Below the pieces are notes generated by a model. The model did no database searches, was not told the origin of the DNA, and was given only the letters and a program-made list of their open reading frames with translations. Shown here one piece after another: positions 25,153 to 37,015 of a DNA stretch of 64,000 nucleotides. Made by a program: the position numbers and the translations under genes. The DNA lies in assembly GCA_905331475.1 (NCBI GenBank), contig CAJNYU010002055.1:1-64000 (forward strand), read 5' to 3'. How positions within the stretch are numbered: the first letter of the stretch is position 1; each line of letters starts with the position of its first letter. The stretch comes from Rotaria socialis (taxonomy: Eukaryota > Rotifera > Eurotatoria > Philodinida > Philodinidae).

Positions 25153-28100
25153 TTTTGATTTTCTATAGAATAGATCAAAATAAATAAGTAGTTTGAGTAA
25201 AATACGTGAAATCGTATACTTACAGTTTTTCTGATGAATGTGAGTGTCTATGTGTGCGTGTTGTCGAGCTTATGCCTTCAAGAATAATGAGATCTTTCTT
25301 TCTCTGTTCTTGAATTGTCGATAGAGAAAGGGTAAAAGCAATCGTGGGCGTTCCGGGCGAAAGTTGAATATAGAAAAGAGAAGAGGAATGCAAAAAGAAA
25401 AACATACAAGCGAAATTGAAGAAAAACGGGAACTACGTCATCAAAACGGCATTCCTCTATCTATAGCAGCAAGCGCTTAGCTTAAACCAGCCAGTTTGCT
25501 CGTGCATTCATTCGTACTATGCTAACTACGTGGGTGGATATTTTCCCGAAGCAAGAAAAATATTCTGTTAGCTTGACAATAGAGAAAAAAGAGAAAAGTA
25601 AAACGCCTACACGTAAAAAAGCGCAACTGGTTCTCGTTCAACCCCAATCAACTAAATTAATATTAGTAATTACGATGGTATTAAGAGCTTTTCAAAACAA
25701 AAGAAAAATGACTAAAGAAAAATTATGTACGATCAATTATAATCTCTTTAGTAAGATGTCAAGCAAAAAATAGTTTTGCACAATGTCCGCTACAATTCAC
25801 TTGATGAAAAGCATACTATTTAAGATTATCAATGGGAAATTTAAATATAGTCTTATTGTAGATTGATATTTTGACAGTTTCTAAAGGCGTAATTAATTCA
25901 AATGGAAAATTACTAAAAGAATAAAACAAAGCAAACAACTTTTACCGATTTTATTGTGTTTTATAATGCGATTATCTTTGTTTTTCTTTTTCAATGGTAA
26001 TCAATTTATCCTAAACACTTCATGAATCTTTTATTTATCGTAATTATTATAAATGCAAACAAATAGAAGAGGAAATTTCTGAATATATTACAAGAAGAAA
26101 AAAATACTGATGACGTCAAAAGCACAAAACTTTTATGATAAGTATTATGCAGATAAATACAAAGACTTAATTATTAGCGAGTATTGAATATAATATTTTG
26201 CACTGAACGTCGATATATAATGATTAATTTCAGAAAAAAAAGTAGAAAAGTGAACATCCAGTCATATTATTGTCCTAAACTAAAGCATGACTCTTGACAG
26301 AAAAATATCAATCAAACTTGATATTTATGCTAACAGTGGTTTCGACAACGATTTGGACAAATCTATTTTCAATTGTTACATTTCCTCAATTGCTAATAAA
26401 GACTTAAACAGTAAGTTGTCTAGAGAATTTTATTTGTAATAGAAATTTTCAACGAAGAAATTAATAACTAATTTTGAAAGAACAGAAATGCGTGAATTAC
26501 TAAAACTCATGTATTTCATCTTGTAGCATTGATAAATAAAATTTCATTTGAAGCATTCAGAATGTAAAACCAAATAATTCTTTACATCATAGTATTTGCT
26601 TCAAAACTTTATGATATTTTTAACCAAGTTAGTTCAAATTGACGTGAGACATAAGAGAATCTTTTTTTGTTGCTATTGTATGACATGAAAACATCCTGTT
26701 TGTGTCTTCCTTAAGACTGATCTGTTTAGTTTCAAAAAAGTCCGAGGAAATTGGGTATTGCTCTATGTCGTAACGGTTTGTTTGTTCGATTATGCTAGAG
26801 CATAAATAATATGGGAACAATTTTTTTCTGAAATTTCTGTTTTACAAGATTTGAATTCGTATGCAACTTTAAAAATCCTTGTTAGAAATCAAACTCTTCA
26901 AATAAACTACTGGTTGAAACTTTATTAAGATTTATTACAGCGAAAAAGCATAGTAAACAAACTTGATCAAATACTTATGAGAGCCATCCTGCTGATTTTC
27001 TGTGACATAGACGTCAGGGGTTGAAGTCATTTACTAATCATGATCTATTCATCATTTTATCTTACTGAAATTTATTATCGTAGATTAATTTATGTTTTCA
27101 TTCACACTCATTCATTCATTCGAGACATATCTTTCTTGGTAAATTTATGGTGATAAATCATCGACATGCACATTAATATTCTTTGGATTACTATATTTTG
27201 TCTTATTCTATCTGATCCATTTTAATAACGATGAAAAGAAAACAGTAATATTTTATTAATAGAAACATGCACTAAGAAAAAGTCATTTCTCAGAATGTTA
27301 TCGACTCTTTGGCTTTTAATACACTACATGTCAGAAAACTTTATTGATTTTATATTTCCCAGCTAGTATTTTATGCATGATTTATCTACCTGCTAGTCCG
27401 ACTGTTTTTTTTTTGTGTACTCAAAAAGTGAGTACACTCTAGAATCGGTCAGTGTGTCCGGCCGGCCTGCCGTTGGCACGATAACTTGCGAAAGGAGAGT
27501 CAGACCGTGATGAAATTTTCCACACAGTTCAATCTCATGAATATCTCGGTCGAGTTCGAAGATGAGAAGGATTCCTCAAGAAATGGTTGAGTTATCGAAA
27601 AAATTGTCATTTTTGACAAGGCCATCCCTGAGGAGGAGTACAGGAAATTTTTTTCAAAAAATAAATCTTTCTCAGAATTATTCACAACATATATAAATCG
27701 ACTCAGTTTTTAACGCTGATTCCGAATCTGATATTAGTTTTGAACTAAATCGTAGCTTTCTGATGAAACATCGCCTGAAAAACGTCTCAAAATGCACAAA
27801 AACTGCATCCAGAAAACTAATTGCCTATTTTCTCATGATAATTTTGGTGTTCAGACATTCTAGAATGACTCATATGCCCCATGCACGTTTTGCAGTACAC
27901 ATAACTTTCGGATGAAATCCGAAGTTTCCACATTTATCTAATACCTAAAGTTGTATTTCCATTCAGTATAAAACAGCCGCAACTATTTTCTTTGAAATGA
28001 TATTAAGAAAACAAACGAATACATGATCTAATATTAATGACAAGGTTAGGGTGACACTAAGTTAATTTTAACTTTAATTCTTTTCATAATATTTCTCTTA

Positions 28101-29242
28101 ATAGAGTGATACATAGATTGATCAAAATAAGTAGTTATATTAGATAATTAATACGATTGCTTTTATTTTGAAACAAGTCTGTAAATAGCCATAACTCATT
28201 ATAAATTATCCATAAGAATATTTTTGCTATAATATATATATATATATGTTTTCTCTCGTGATTTTTATTATAGTTGATCGAATTGAAATAGTTTCTATCA
28301 AAATAAATAAAAGACGATTAGTTTCTACAAGTACACAAGTGAAAACACCAATGTATTATCGACAATCGAATACATGTTTCCAAATAGAATAAGTAATTAT
28401 TTTTATTTAGAAACGACTAAAAATAGTAACGTCTCGATAATTTATTTTAGAAACAAAACTTCTAAACTATGATTGCAAAAGAACAATAAACGTTAGTCCC
28501 ACATATATAATCTGAATCATAAATTATTTACAATATACAATATTTTTCTATTCTACTCAGTTAATAAACATCGAGTCACTTTTATTAGAAAATAATACTG
28601 CAGATTCTCTGTAGAATATGAAACTGATTTGTTCATTCTATAAATACTTATTCAATTATGTCACGTTTTCTTCTATTTATTCAGACAACAGAACTCATTC
28701 TTGAACGTCGTCACTGTTGTATTGACGACTTGCAAAATTTACTTCTTGTTCAAAAGAAAAGTGCATATGAGTAGTCATTGTGTCAAAGCGATGTATTATC
28801 TGAGACAAAACGCTAATAAACATGTTAAAAGCCGACTAAAACGGACGGATGATTAATTTTCTGAGTGAGATATTTCAAATATCATAATCGAGAAATTTTC
28901 AGGTGTATTAGAATATTAATGTGACCTACATTGTAACGTTGGCATAATTTCATTGAACGTTCTGCTGTGATGTCTTTAGATGTTGGTTCTTCTCATATTT
29001 TTATGCATATTCGCACACGGCTACAATTTTATTATGATAATAGATTGATTGTCAGAATAACTATTCATTTCTCTTCGTCCGACTCATCAAAGGAGAGTGC
29101 AAAAAAAGTATACGTGCGTGTTTGAACATCGTATTAAACTTTCAAACACGCTCAATTAAGATAATGTATGACTTAACTGATCAACTGTTCAAATGTTTTA
29201 GATTTTCGTCTATTGACGTAAATATGACTGCATTAAAAATAT
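25153..29242. other. Gene desert, first part
   Basis: No supported gene. The first 350 bp are probably the promoter and 5' UTR of the secreted acidic gene. A small plus-strand frame at 25519-25773 is Lys-rich and unsupported. A dispersed repeat lies at 27411-27585, and the 18-bp match to positions 263-280 is at 27715-27732. The rest is AT-rich with stops in all frames. Confidence 0.55.
27411..27585 (-). repeat. Dispersed repeat with hairpin end, copy 1
   Basis: It matches, in reverse orientation, the copies at 44473-44664 and 47968-48131. The shared end is a perfect 9-bp hairpin (GTGTACTCA, loop AAAAG, TGAGTACAC), followed inward by CTCTAGA, TCGGTCAGTGTGT and GTCGAGTTCGAAGATGA. Copy 1 is the most diverged in its middle. 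The element class is unknown. Confidence 0.8.
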
Positions 29243-30675
29243 TAGGGTTTAGACCCGATTCGTCACTGATTGGTCCCATTTAAATTTTTCTTAACTCGTC
29301 CCTGTGTTTTTCTCAGCAACTCCCAACTCGTCCCTGATTGTCTGTAAAATAATATAGGATGTTATAGAGAAAGAACTATTCATTATCAAAGAAAAATAAG
29401 ATGGCATTAAAGCTATTAGTCTCTTTAGTGTTCTTGTGCTTGATCAGTTTTTTTTCCTGTTTTTTTTTTGTATATTGATGTCCTTTAAAGTTCAACACAG
29501 GCTTTGAACGTTCGCTATATGTGAACTAGAGTCCTGCAGGTCAACCTTGCCCTACCCTACCCTACCCTGCCCTGCCCTGCAGGGCAAGGCAAGTTAAGGT
29601 TACAAAAAAAATATTTAGAGTATAAGTAGGGTGTAGCTCATACAAGTAAAATTTTTATAGAGTAGAACTTAATATATATTTCTGACATCTTTTTGATCAA
29701 AAACATTGTAGCGGATGATATCATAATCTAAATCGAATGGATAGAATAACAACGAACGGAAAACAATGGCCTATTGTTTAGTACTATCTTTACATAAGCT
29801 GACGAGTTCAGTCACTTTTGATTATTTGTCTAGTAAATGTGCATGTAAATGTAATAAAAAAGTTTTTCAGCGCAGCCCCGTTGGGACTAAAATGTGGAAC
29901 TCACATATTTCGATCAGTTAAATACTGATCAAATAGAAGTTTTATTTTTTCAGTGTAGTGAGATCCTATTTTGTTCAAAAATAAGATAATAAAACCTTTT
30001 TAACATTTGAAATTTATTGGGTCTATCAATAGGAAATATTACTAGAGAGAACGTATAAAAAACTTTTTGTTTAGAATATGCCAGTATGCTGCAGTGTTTA
30101 GTGGTTTCATTGAGAAATATTCTGAATGATAATAGTTTAAACAGTATTTAGGATATAGTTATCAATATTGTTGAAAAATTTATATTTTTTCGGTTTACTA
30201 AATGAGAAATTGATGCATGCTTTCATAAACGAAAATTTGATAAAAACTTCCCAGTGGATGGAAAAGTTGCGAATTGTAAATACACTAAAGTGGATTCAAG
30301 CTCTAGAATAAGGTATTTATGTGAGAAAAAAAAGATTAAAATCTTCATCTGTTTATTGTAAATGGTAGAAGTAACGAGTGTATAATAGTAGCACAAACTA
30401 GCTGCTAGCTTCTGTAGCGGTAGCATACACTCGTTGCTAACGTCTGTAATAATAAAAATATATAATACTGTCGTAACTATGGCCTATAATAATAAAAACG
30501 ACAGATTTTGATGATTAATTAGAGATTAAATCCTAATTGTAATGATTTCTAATTAGTGAAACTAGATTTTTATTACTGATGTGAGTAGTGGTGAACATAG
30601 GCAATCGGCCTGTACCAAAAAAATTTCTAATTAGTGCATCTAAGTGTTAGTTTTTTTATATTTTATGTCTGTAAA

Positions 30676-30885
30676 ATGGGGAGCCGCAAAAGTCTAACAA
30701 TTCAATTTACACTCACTATTTTCTTCGAAAATATATGTGAGTTCCACAAAATGTCTTCGAAATCATCTCGACATGAACTTATTATTAGTACAAACGGGCG
30801 AGTTTTGGAAGAGAGAAGGCAAAATTTAAGTGGTGATGTTGTAAATGACATTTTATTTTTAAGAAACTTGCGAAATATTTATTAA
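30676..30885 (+). pseudogene. hAT transposase C-terminal relic, copy 1
   Basis: A 69-residue frame. Its second half, SRHELIISTNGRVLEERRQN followed by LSGDVVNDILFLRNLRN, matches the conserved C-terminal dimerisation region of hAT transposases (SxxERxFSxxGxxxxxRRxxLxxxxVxxLxFLxxN). The expected acid/Arg positions are partly changed (HEL for SERV). No catalytic part lies upstream within the element, so this is a fragment. Confidence 0.8.
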
Positions 30886-31138
30886 TTTTGTATTTGATTC
30901 TCGTTGAAAATCAATAAAATATATTGAGACAAAGTGAAGAAAAGCTTCACGCTTACTTTTACTTGGATCTGAAACTCTAAGGATATGATAGGGTGTAAAA
31001 TGAAAAATCTCTGTGATAGGGTAGGGTAAGGGTACAAAGCCCCTAGGGCAGGGTAGGGCAAGGTTACGAAGTCTAGAGGGCTAGGGTAAGAACGTCGTAC
31101 GGCAGGGCAGGACAAGGGTNATATTTTATGTCTGTAAA

Positions 31139-31348
31139 ATGGGGAGCCGCAAAAGTCTAACAATTCAATTTACACTCACTATTTTCTTCGAAAATATATG
31201 TGAGTTCCACAAAATGTCTTCGAAATCATCTCGACATGAACGTATTGTTAGTACAAACGGGCGAGTTTTGAAAGAGAGAAGGCAAAATTTAAGTGGTGAT
31301 GTTGTAAATGACATTATATTTTTAAGAAACTTTCGAAATATTTATTAA
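31139..31348 (+). pseudogene. hAT transposase C-terminal relic, copy 2
   Basis: This second tandem copy of the relic differs from copy 1 at a handful of residues (for example HERIVSTNGRVLKERRQN against HELIISTNGRVLEERRQN). The near identity points to a recent duplication or to an assembly artefact at the adjacent N. Confidence 0.8.
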
Positions 31349-31929
31349 TTTTGTATTTGATTCTCGTTGAAAATCAATAAAATATATTGAAACTAAGTGA
31401 AGAAAAACTTCACGCTTACTTTTACTTGGGCCAGAAACTCTAAGTATATGATAGGATGGAAAATGGAAAATCTCTGTGAAAGGGAAGGGTAAGTGTACAA
31501 AGCCCCTAGGGCAGGGGAGGGGTAGGGTAAGAACGTCGTAGGGCAGGGGCAGGACAAGTGTACGAAGTTTTACGATAGGGCAGGATTAGGGTACAAAAAA
31601 GTCTTAACCTGCAGGACTCTAATGTGAACTTAAACATGAGTTATTCGGTTTACTAGAAAAATAAAAGCAACTTTCTTTGTGTTCGCTATTTTCTAAATTA
31701 TTTTCGTACTTCAGAAGATCAACGAGACATAAGGTATCGTGATTAGTATACTTAGCATTCAATAGATGAGGATAATCACGATATTTCGAAAAATTAGATA
31801 CCAATTAAGCATGTGACGGATTGAGATAGGCACAAATTCGGAATGGGACGATTTAAGAAAAATTTAAATGGGACGAATTTGGTATGGGACCAATCAGGGA
31901 TGATCAGGGTGACACCTAATGAACGAGAG

Positions 31930-33802
31930 AAAATATTTTCCTGTTTTTTCATAAAAAAATATCATAGAGTTATGTAATTTAGCTTTTTTTTATAGACGTG
32001 TCAGAATTTGAACAGAACTTTATGTGAAAAGAACAGAGAAAAAAATTTCCTACAATAGATTAGGATTGTTGCTTTTGTTTCACTCATAATTATCAAATAC
32101 TGAGGGTATTCAATTAAACTAATATATCACTTTTTCAAAAGTTTATTGTATACTCGAGAGTATGTGTAAGAATAACATGTCGTAAAGCACGTTTGCTTTT
32201 GAAAGATACGATAGACAGAGAAGTATGTTAAAATACTGTGAGATGTAGGTTCAAAGTTCTTCTCTTATAAATAATTACAAGGTAAAAAACATTGAGAAGG
32301 TCATGAAGCAAAAGAACACAAAATATGCTCGCCAGTAATGCAAAATACTCTCATTCCAGCGTCGATTGTAATGAGCACTTACATAAATCGAAGCGAAACT
32401 GTCGAGTTAGAGCTCATCTGTTAAATTTAGTGTCGTCAATAAGAAGGGCTATTTTAAAGAAAAAACGAACACATTATGATTAAAAAGTAGGATACTATCA
32501 ACTAAATGAACCGACAATAAAGTCTAACATTATCTCTGGGAAGTGCCCTAAAAAGGAGAAATCTATTTGTCCCGTTTATTATTTGTTAACTACTGTGCCT
32601 ATAATTAATGCGAGTGATGGCAATTTTTCTATTTTGTTTTTTAAAAGTTAACTGTTTTATTTAGAAAATATTCCAGCATGACTAACAAAGAAAACCAAAA
32701 ATATGTAAGTAATAAGGCTTCCGTGTTTATAAGAGAACAGCTATTTCGTCCCTTTTAAGATTACATTCAACTTTCAGCGAAAGAAACTATTTGATTCACA
32801 TAGCAACATAAAGCTACGATAGAAAAGTTTTAAAAAAAGAAAAATGTTGAGAAAGTTGAGAAAGTTGAACTCCTTCCATATAAGTAATATAAAATTAGAT
32901 TCAAAGAAATAACTCATCTATCATCATAAATTGGCAAAATAAGTATACACCAATATTCAATACTCTCAATTTATTACTATGAAATTATAGAGTTACTTAG
33001 TAAGAAGAATAATCTTCAAATAAGACGTAGTTTTTCAATGTGACTTCGTGTTCAAATAAATATGTTTCTGTATTATACAAAGTTGTTGGCATTATTTTTG
33101 ATGAAAGAAAAAATAGGTCTATATTTATATACTTTGCCCTATTTCTTTTCTTTTGCTTTTGCATTGAAGGGTATCCTCGCTGGTCTATTCTTGACTACGT
33201 TATTTTTCACTTGTAACTATCATGCAATGCATTTTTCTTTCTGGTTTTACATGGATATAATGAGATTTTTTCATAGAAAAACTATTCAATTTCAGTAAAA
33301 AAATAGCAAAAAAAAAGATCGATCAAGATATTTTTAATCTGATACTGCAACAAGTGTTAAGCTTTCTTCCTACGCACTTTTAGTTCTTAAAGCGAACCAA
33401 TCATTCAAGCATAACACATTTCCCCGGGTAATTTGTCTATTATTACTTGACACGTGATCACTTGATAGACAAGAACAAAAAAAGAGAAAGAGAGAGAATG
33501 AGAGAAAGAGGACGCCACTGTTCTAAGGACGAAAGCGTCATCTAACATGGTTTTTCCATTGCTAGTAGCTCTACTTGTACTATACAGTGCATGACTATGT
33601 TAAATTTTTTTCTAAACTGACCAATCATCATCATATTCTAGAACATTCTTTGCCCACTTTCTCTCATTCTCTTAAAAATCTATATATTAAAATTCTTGCC
33701 ACATATTCACTCATATGAACGATGAAATATTCATCTAGTAAAGGGAATTAAAACTTTTGAAGCTACGCCTTGTTTTATTTGTTTTAGAAGAAAAAGATAG
33801 AA
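31930..33802. other. Gene desert, second part, and SUMO promoter
   Basis: No gene is supported. A 78-codon Phe-rich frame at 33062-33298 lacks a partner exon. The last 200-300 bp are probably the SUMO promoter; a purine-rich tract (GAGAAAGAGAGAGA) lies near 33480-33510. Confidence 0.55.
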
Positions 33803-34336
33803 ATGTCCAGTGCTGACGCTTCCAATAGCAATAATACAAGCAAAACAGATGAATATATTAAACTTAGGGTTGTTGGTCAAGACAATAGTTAGTTATCATT
33901 GAAGAAAGAAAATACTTTTTTTCACACTAGTTTTATTTTTTTCTCTTGATAGGTGAAGTACATTTCAAGGTAAAAATGACGACATCAATGGGAAAATTGA
34001 AAAAATCATATGCTGAACGTCAAGGTTTGTTAAATAACATTTGTTAATATTATATTTAGTCATTTTTTTTTTATCTTTAGGCGTTGCGGTTGGTAGTTTG
34101 CGGTAAATATCTTTGAGAAACAAAATACTAATGTTAATTTCTTACTTGAATTTTACAGGTTTTTATTTGACGGTAAACGTATAAATGATGATGAAACACC
34201 GAAACTTCTAGAAATGGAAGATAATGATACCATTGATGTATATCAAGAACAAGTATGTTTGAACATCGAAAAAAACTAAGATTTGTGATAAATAAAACTA
34301 TTTAATTTATTTTCCTAGGTTGGTGGCTCATGTTAA
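33803..34336 (+). CDS. SUMO: Small ubiquitin-like modifier SUMO
   Basis: Five exons (33803-33887, 33953-34024, 34081-34102, 34159-34252, 34319-34336) encode 96 residues. SUMO is conjugated to lysines of target proteins, mostly nuclear, by the Aos1/Uba2-Ubc9 cascade. The ubiquitin fold is plain: [65 protein letters not shown]. The C-terminus is VGGSC, so a SUMO protease must remove only two residues (SC) to expose the diglycine. The N-terminal tail ([18 protein letters not shown]) has no obvious psi-K-x-E acceptor, which suggests limited chain formation. One exon is only 22 nt. The sequence is closest in pattern to animal SUMO2/3 or yeast Smt3; which paralogue cannot be decided from one gene. 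Confidence 0.96.
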
Positions 34337-35308
34337 GCAAGCAAAGTTTCTTCGATTATTATCATCATTCTAATTCTCAACTCTATCTCGAATGAACATT
34401 TTCTTGTTTTTTTCCTTTGTATCCTTTTTCTCTGTTTCTTGTTGTTTGTCATTGTATGTATATATTAGTACTCTGACTTATGTATTGTCAAGGTAATTAA
34501 ACTCATTTGATTTTTTTTTTCTAGCAAAACATTGAAAAACAGATCATTGTTTTTGTTTGTTTCTGCTTGGAAAATAAAACGTCTATGTAGAGGACTTGTG
34601 TTTCATTTCTTTTCTTGCGTTTATTTTTTATTTCTTGTCTTTTTCATTCGATATGTTAAAACAATTCGAGTTTTCTCTTTTTTTCCATGTGTTTATGTCT
34701 TTGTTATCTATGAGCTTTTGTGATGATGAAAAGAGAGAACAAAAACAAAATAGAGTCAAACTATAATTATGATGAAGGAATATGTTGAGAAATAAAAACT
34801 AGATCTTAATGATAACAGAAGTATCTATTGGATAGTATTTTATTTTAGCAAAAGATGCTTCGTCATGAATGCACTTTAAGATAACAATTTATGTTTCATT
34901 TGACAACGTGACGTGTCTAAAAATAGAATCATGAGTGTAATCTTTAGTGGACTCTTGTCAATGTAATGTTTCAAAAGAATGAATAATCTTAATTTTCTCA
35001 GTTATTTAGAATAACAGCTAAATATTATTCCGGCTATGGGTCGACTAAGATTTGACTCATTCATTTGTAGTTCACGATGGATTTGAGATAGATTTACTCA
35101 AAATTTTACTGTATCAAAAGTTTGAGTAGTTAAGCACTTAATTTCGAACAACATGAAAATGCCAATGAATACATATGATGATTGCTTTTGATAAACTCTA
35201 ATGTGGTGTTTGAAAAACTTTCACTGCCAATACTATATATAGATAGATAGATAGATAGTATTTTAAAGATCTCTCTAAGCATGGTATATTATTAATCTGG
35301 TATGAGAA

Positions 35309-35493
35309 CAGAGCCCGCGGAAGTGGTGGTGGTGGGGGGGGGGTGTATATCCCCCTCTCCCCAATAATTGAAAATTTTCAATTTTTTTCAGCGACAGGAG
35401 AAGATTTTTTGCAAGTTTTGAGCTTTTTTTTGCGAACTTTGTTGCAAACACCCCTTACACCCTCCCAATATTAGGTCCTTCCCGCGGGCTCTG
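35309..35493. mobile_element. hAT-type MITE, copy 2 (complete)
   Basis: A 185-bp element bounded by CAGAGCCCGCGGAAG and its inverted counterpart CTTCCCGCGGGCTCTG. The exact 8-bp target duplication TATGAGAA lies at 35301-35308 and 35494-35501. A G-rich tract follows the left end, and a C-rich block with CAATATTAGGTC precedes the right end; the latter is shared with copy 1. No coding capacity. The terminus (CAGAG) and 8-bp duplication place it in the hAT superfamily. Confidence 0.9.
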
Positions 35494-35974
35494 TATGAGA
35501 ATAGTCCTCCTTGTCCTCTTTTTCACTTAAAAATTCTCCTTTTTTTCCTTTTGTCATTTAAGATAAGAAATCAGAATTTTAAATATTTTCAGCAAAACTT
35601 TTTGACGAGTCAGCCATTCAAAGGATATTTCAAGTAATTCAGTGTAGCATTAACACGACAAGGTATTTATTTTCAATGAAAATCAAATTGTATTTTGAGT
35701 TTTTAATACTATAGAATCGACATCTCTTGCAATTAGATAGAAATGTGAACAATCACGTATTAATTTTTAATATGTAAAATTAAAAGATAATACAATTACA
35801 ATTGCAATTACAAAGGCAGAGGAAGAAAGAAAAAAGAACAAACAAACAACTAGCACAATTATGTAATTATTATATGTATAAATGCCGTTCGCTTTTTCTT
35901 TTGTTTTCTTCATGTATTGCGCTTTACGCAAGCTGTAATGAGATCGTCTTATAATGCTATATATTAAGAATTAA

Positions 35975-36266
35975 CCCAGGTCGACTGATCCGACATCGGA
36001 TCCGATAGGAACCTGGAAATATCCTACAATCCGATACAATTCTATTGGATTCCGGGTCGTGGAATCGATGTCGGAATCCTATGACATACAACGGCTTTTC
36101 CTTGGAATTCATAGGAATCCGACACTGAGGATCCGACATCGATTCCTCGACCCGGAATCCAACGATAATTCTGTAAGATCTGACAGGACCCGATAAAATC
36201 CTATTGGATTCCAGTCGGATCGGATGAGTTCCGATAGGTGCCTACTGTCGGATTGCTCGACCTGGG
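35975..36266. mobile_element. Palindromic terminal-inverted-repeat element
   Basis: The left end CCCAGGTCGACTGATCCGAC is inverted at the right end (rc CCCAGGTCGAGCAATCCGAC). Inside, a second pair of inverted arms, about 36048-36103 and 36107-36162, both hold GGATTCCGGGTCG and ATCGATGTCGGA in opposite orientations, so the element can fold into one long nested hairpin. It is built from variants of a TCGGATTCC-like unit and is more GC-rich than its surroundings. No clear target duplication is visible. It is probably a non-autonomous foldback or MITE. Confidence 0.75.
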
Positions 36267-37015
36267 AATACATAAATATTTATTTTACCTTCGAATATTT
36301 TTATTTCTCGGTGATTACAACTCCAAAGCATTGAAAACTCGAAATAAAGTTCTTTTCTTTCGTACAAGCTATAAAGTAAATTTGCCGTAACATTATATGC
36401 TTAATCTTTTGAAAAAGAATATTTTTAGATGCTACATCCTCGATAGATGCCTCGTCTTGCTACAAAATTTTATATTTCTGGGTTAGAAAAAGTAGATTCA
36501 GATGGCGTGCCTGCTGAGCCATGACTCAAACCAGGTGCTCAACCGTCATCATTCATTTGCACATTATGTATAGCTTAAAATTTATACATAAACATTTGTT
36601 GAAATTATGTCAAATGTTTTAATAAAACCTATTCAGAATACTAATAAGCTCAAATTTGCGTAGGAATCTTTCTTTTTTGGAGAAGACAAAAATCCTCCTA
36701 TATTTTTCCTTTTTTTTACATCAGATCCTCCTTAATATTTTCAATGATAATCCTCCAAAATTCTCCTTTTGTAGAAAATAGCGTTAACATACAAGTACAA
36801 GGGTATATTTTACAATGTTTCCTTTATTCTATTTTTACTGTATGCTTTACAAAAAAGTATTGAAACAAACTATTCAATTTTGATATTATTCAATGAATAA
36901 TAAAGATGAAGTTCTACAATAAGATCACGTAGTTGGCATCTAATTACATTATGTTAACATACAATCCTGACATCTGTTCATGTAACGAACATGCCAAAAT
37001 ATTGTTCGATATAGT

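Larger units (their letters stand above)
29527..31621 (+). mobile_element. hAT element, deleted, with duplicated 3' end
   Basis: The terminal inverted repeats are TAGAGTCCTGCAGGT, perfect over 15 bp. They are flanked by an exact 8-bp target duplication ATGTGAAC (29519-29526 and 31622-31629). Length is 2095 bp. Subterminal regions are built of short AGGGTAGGGCAGGG-type repeats, inverted between the two ends. The right half contains two tandem copies of a unit of about 460 bp (from 30658 and from 31121), each encoding the last part of a hAT transposase. A single N at 31120 marks the junction, so the duplication could be real or partly an assembly effect. The rest of the transposase is missing, so the element is non-autonomous. 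Confidence 0.85.
29243..31919. mobile_element. Inverted-repeat element split by a hAT insertion
   Basis: The left arm 29243-29303 and the right arm 31845-31919 are imperfect inverted repeats. Both ends begin TTAGG and both arms contain CTGATTGGTCCCAT followed by TTAAATTTTTCTTAA. The right arm has an extra 16 bp that looks like a local duplication. TA flanks both ends and may be the target duplication. Removing the hAT element inside (29527-31621) and one target copy leaves about 570 bp, the size of a MITE. No coding capacity is seen in the outer part. The class is uncertain (TA target; GGG-rich ends). Confidence 0.65.
34337..37015. other. Intergenic region with two transposable elements
   Basis: It holds the SUMO 3' UTR, the second hAT MITE copy (35309-35493), the palindromic element (35975-36266), and a GATA microsatellite at about 35237-35259. 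The short frames here have no domain or splice support. Confidence 0.6.

Noticed and set aside
25519..25773. 84-codon Lys-rich plus-strand frame
   Set aside because: Composition follows local A-richness; no domain or splice sites.
30223..30426. Minus-strand frame within the hAT element
   Set aside because: No transposase similarity; opposite to the direction of the relics.
29560..31600. Telomere-like AGGGTAGGG repeats
   Set aside because: They are confined to the subterminal parts of the hAT element and are irregular, so an internal telomere relic is not needed to explain them.
33062..33298. 78-codon frame in the gene desert
   Set aside because: Phe-rich, no domain, AT-biased; probably chance.
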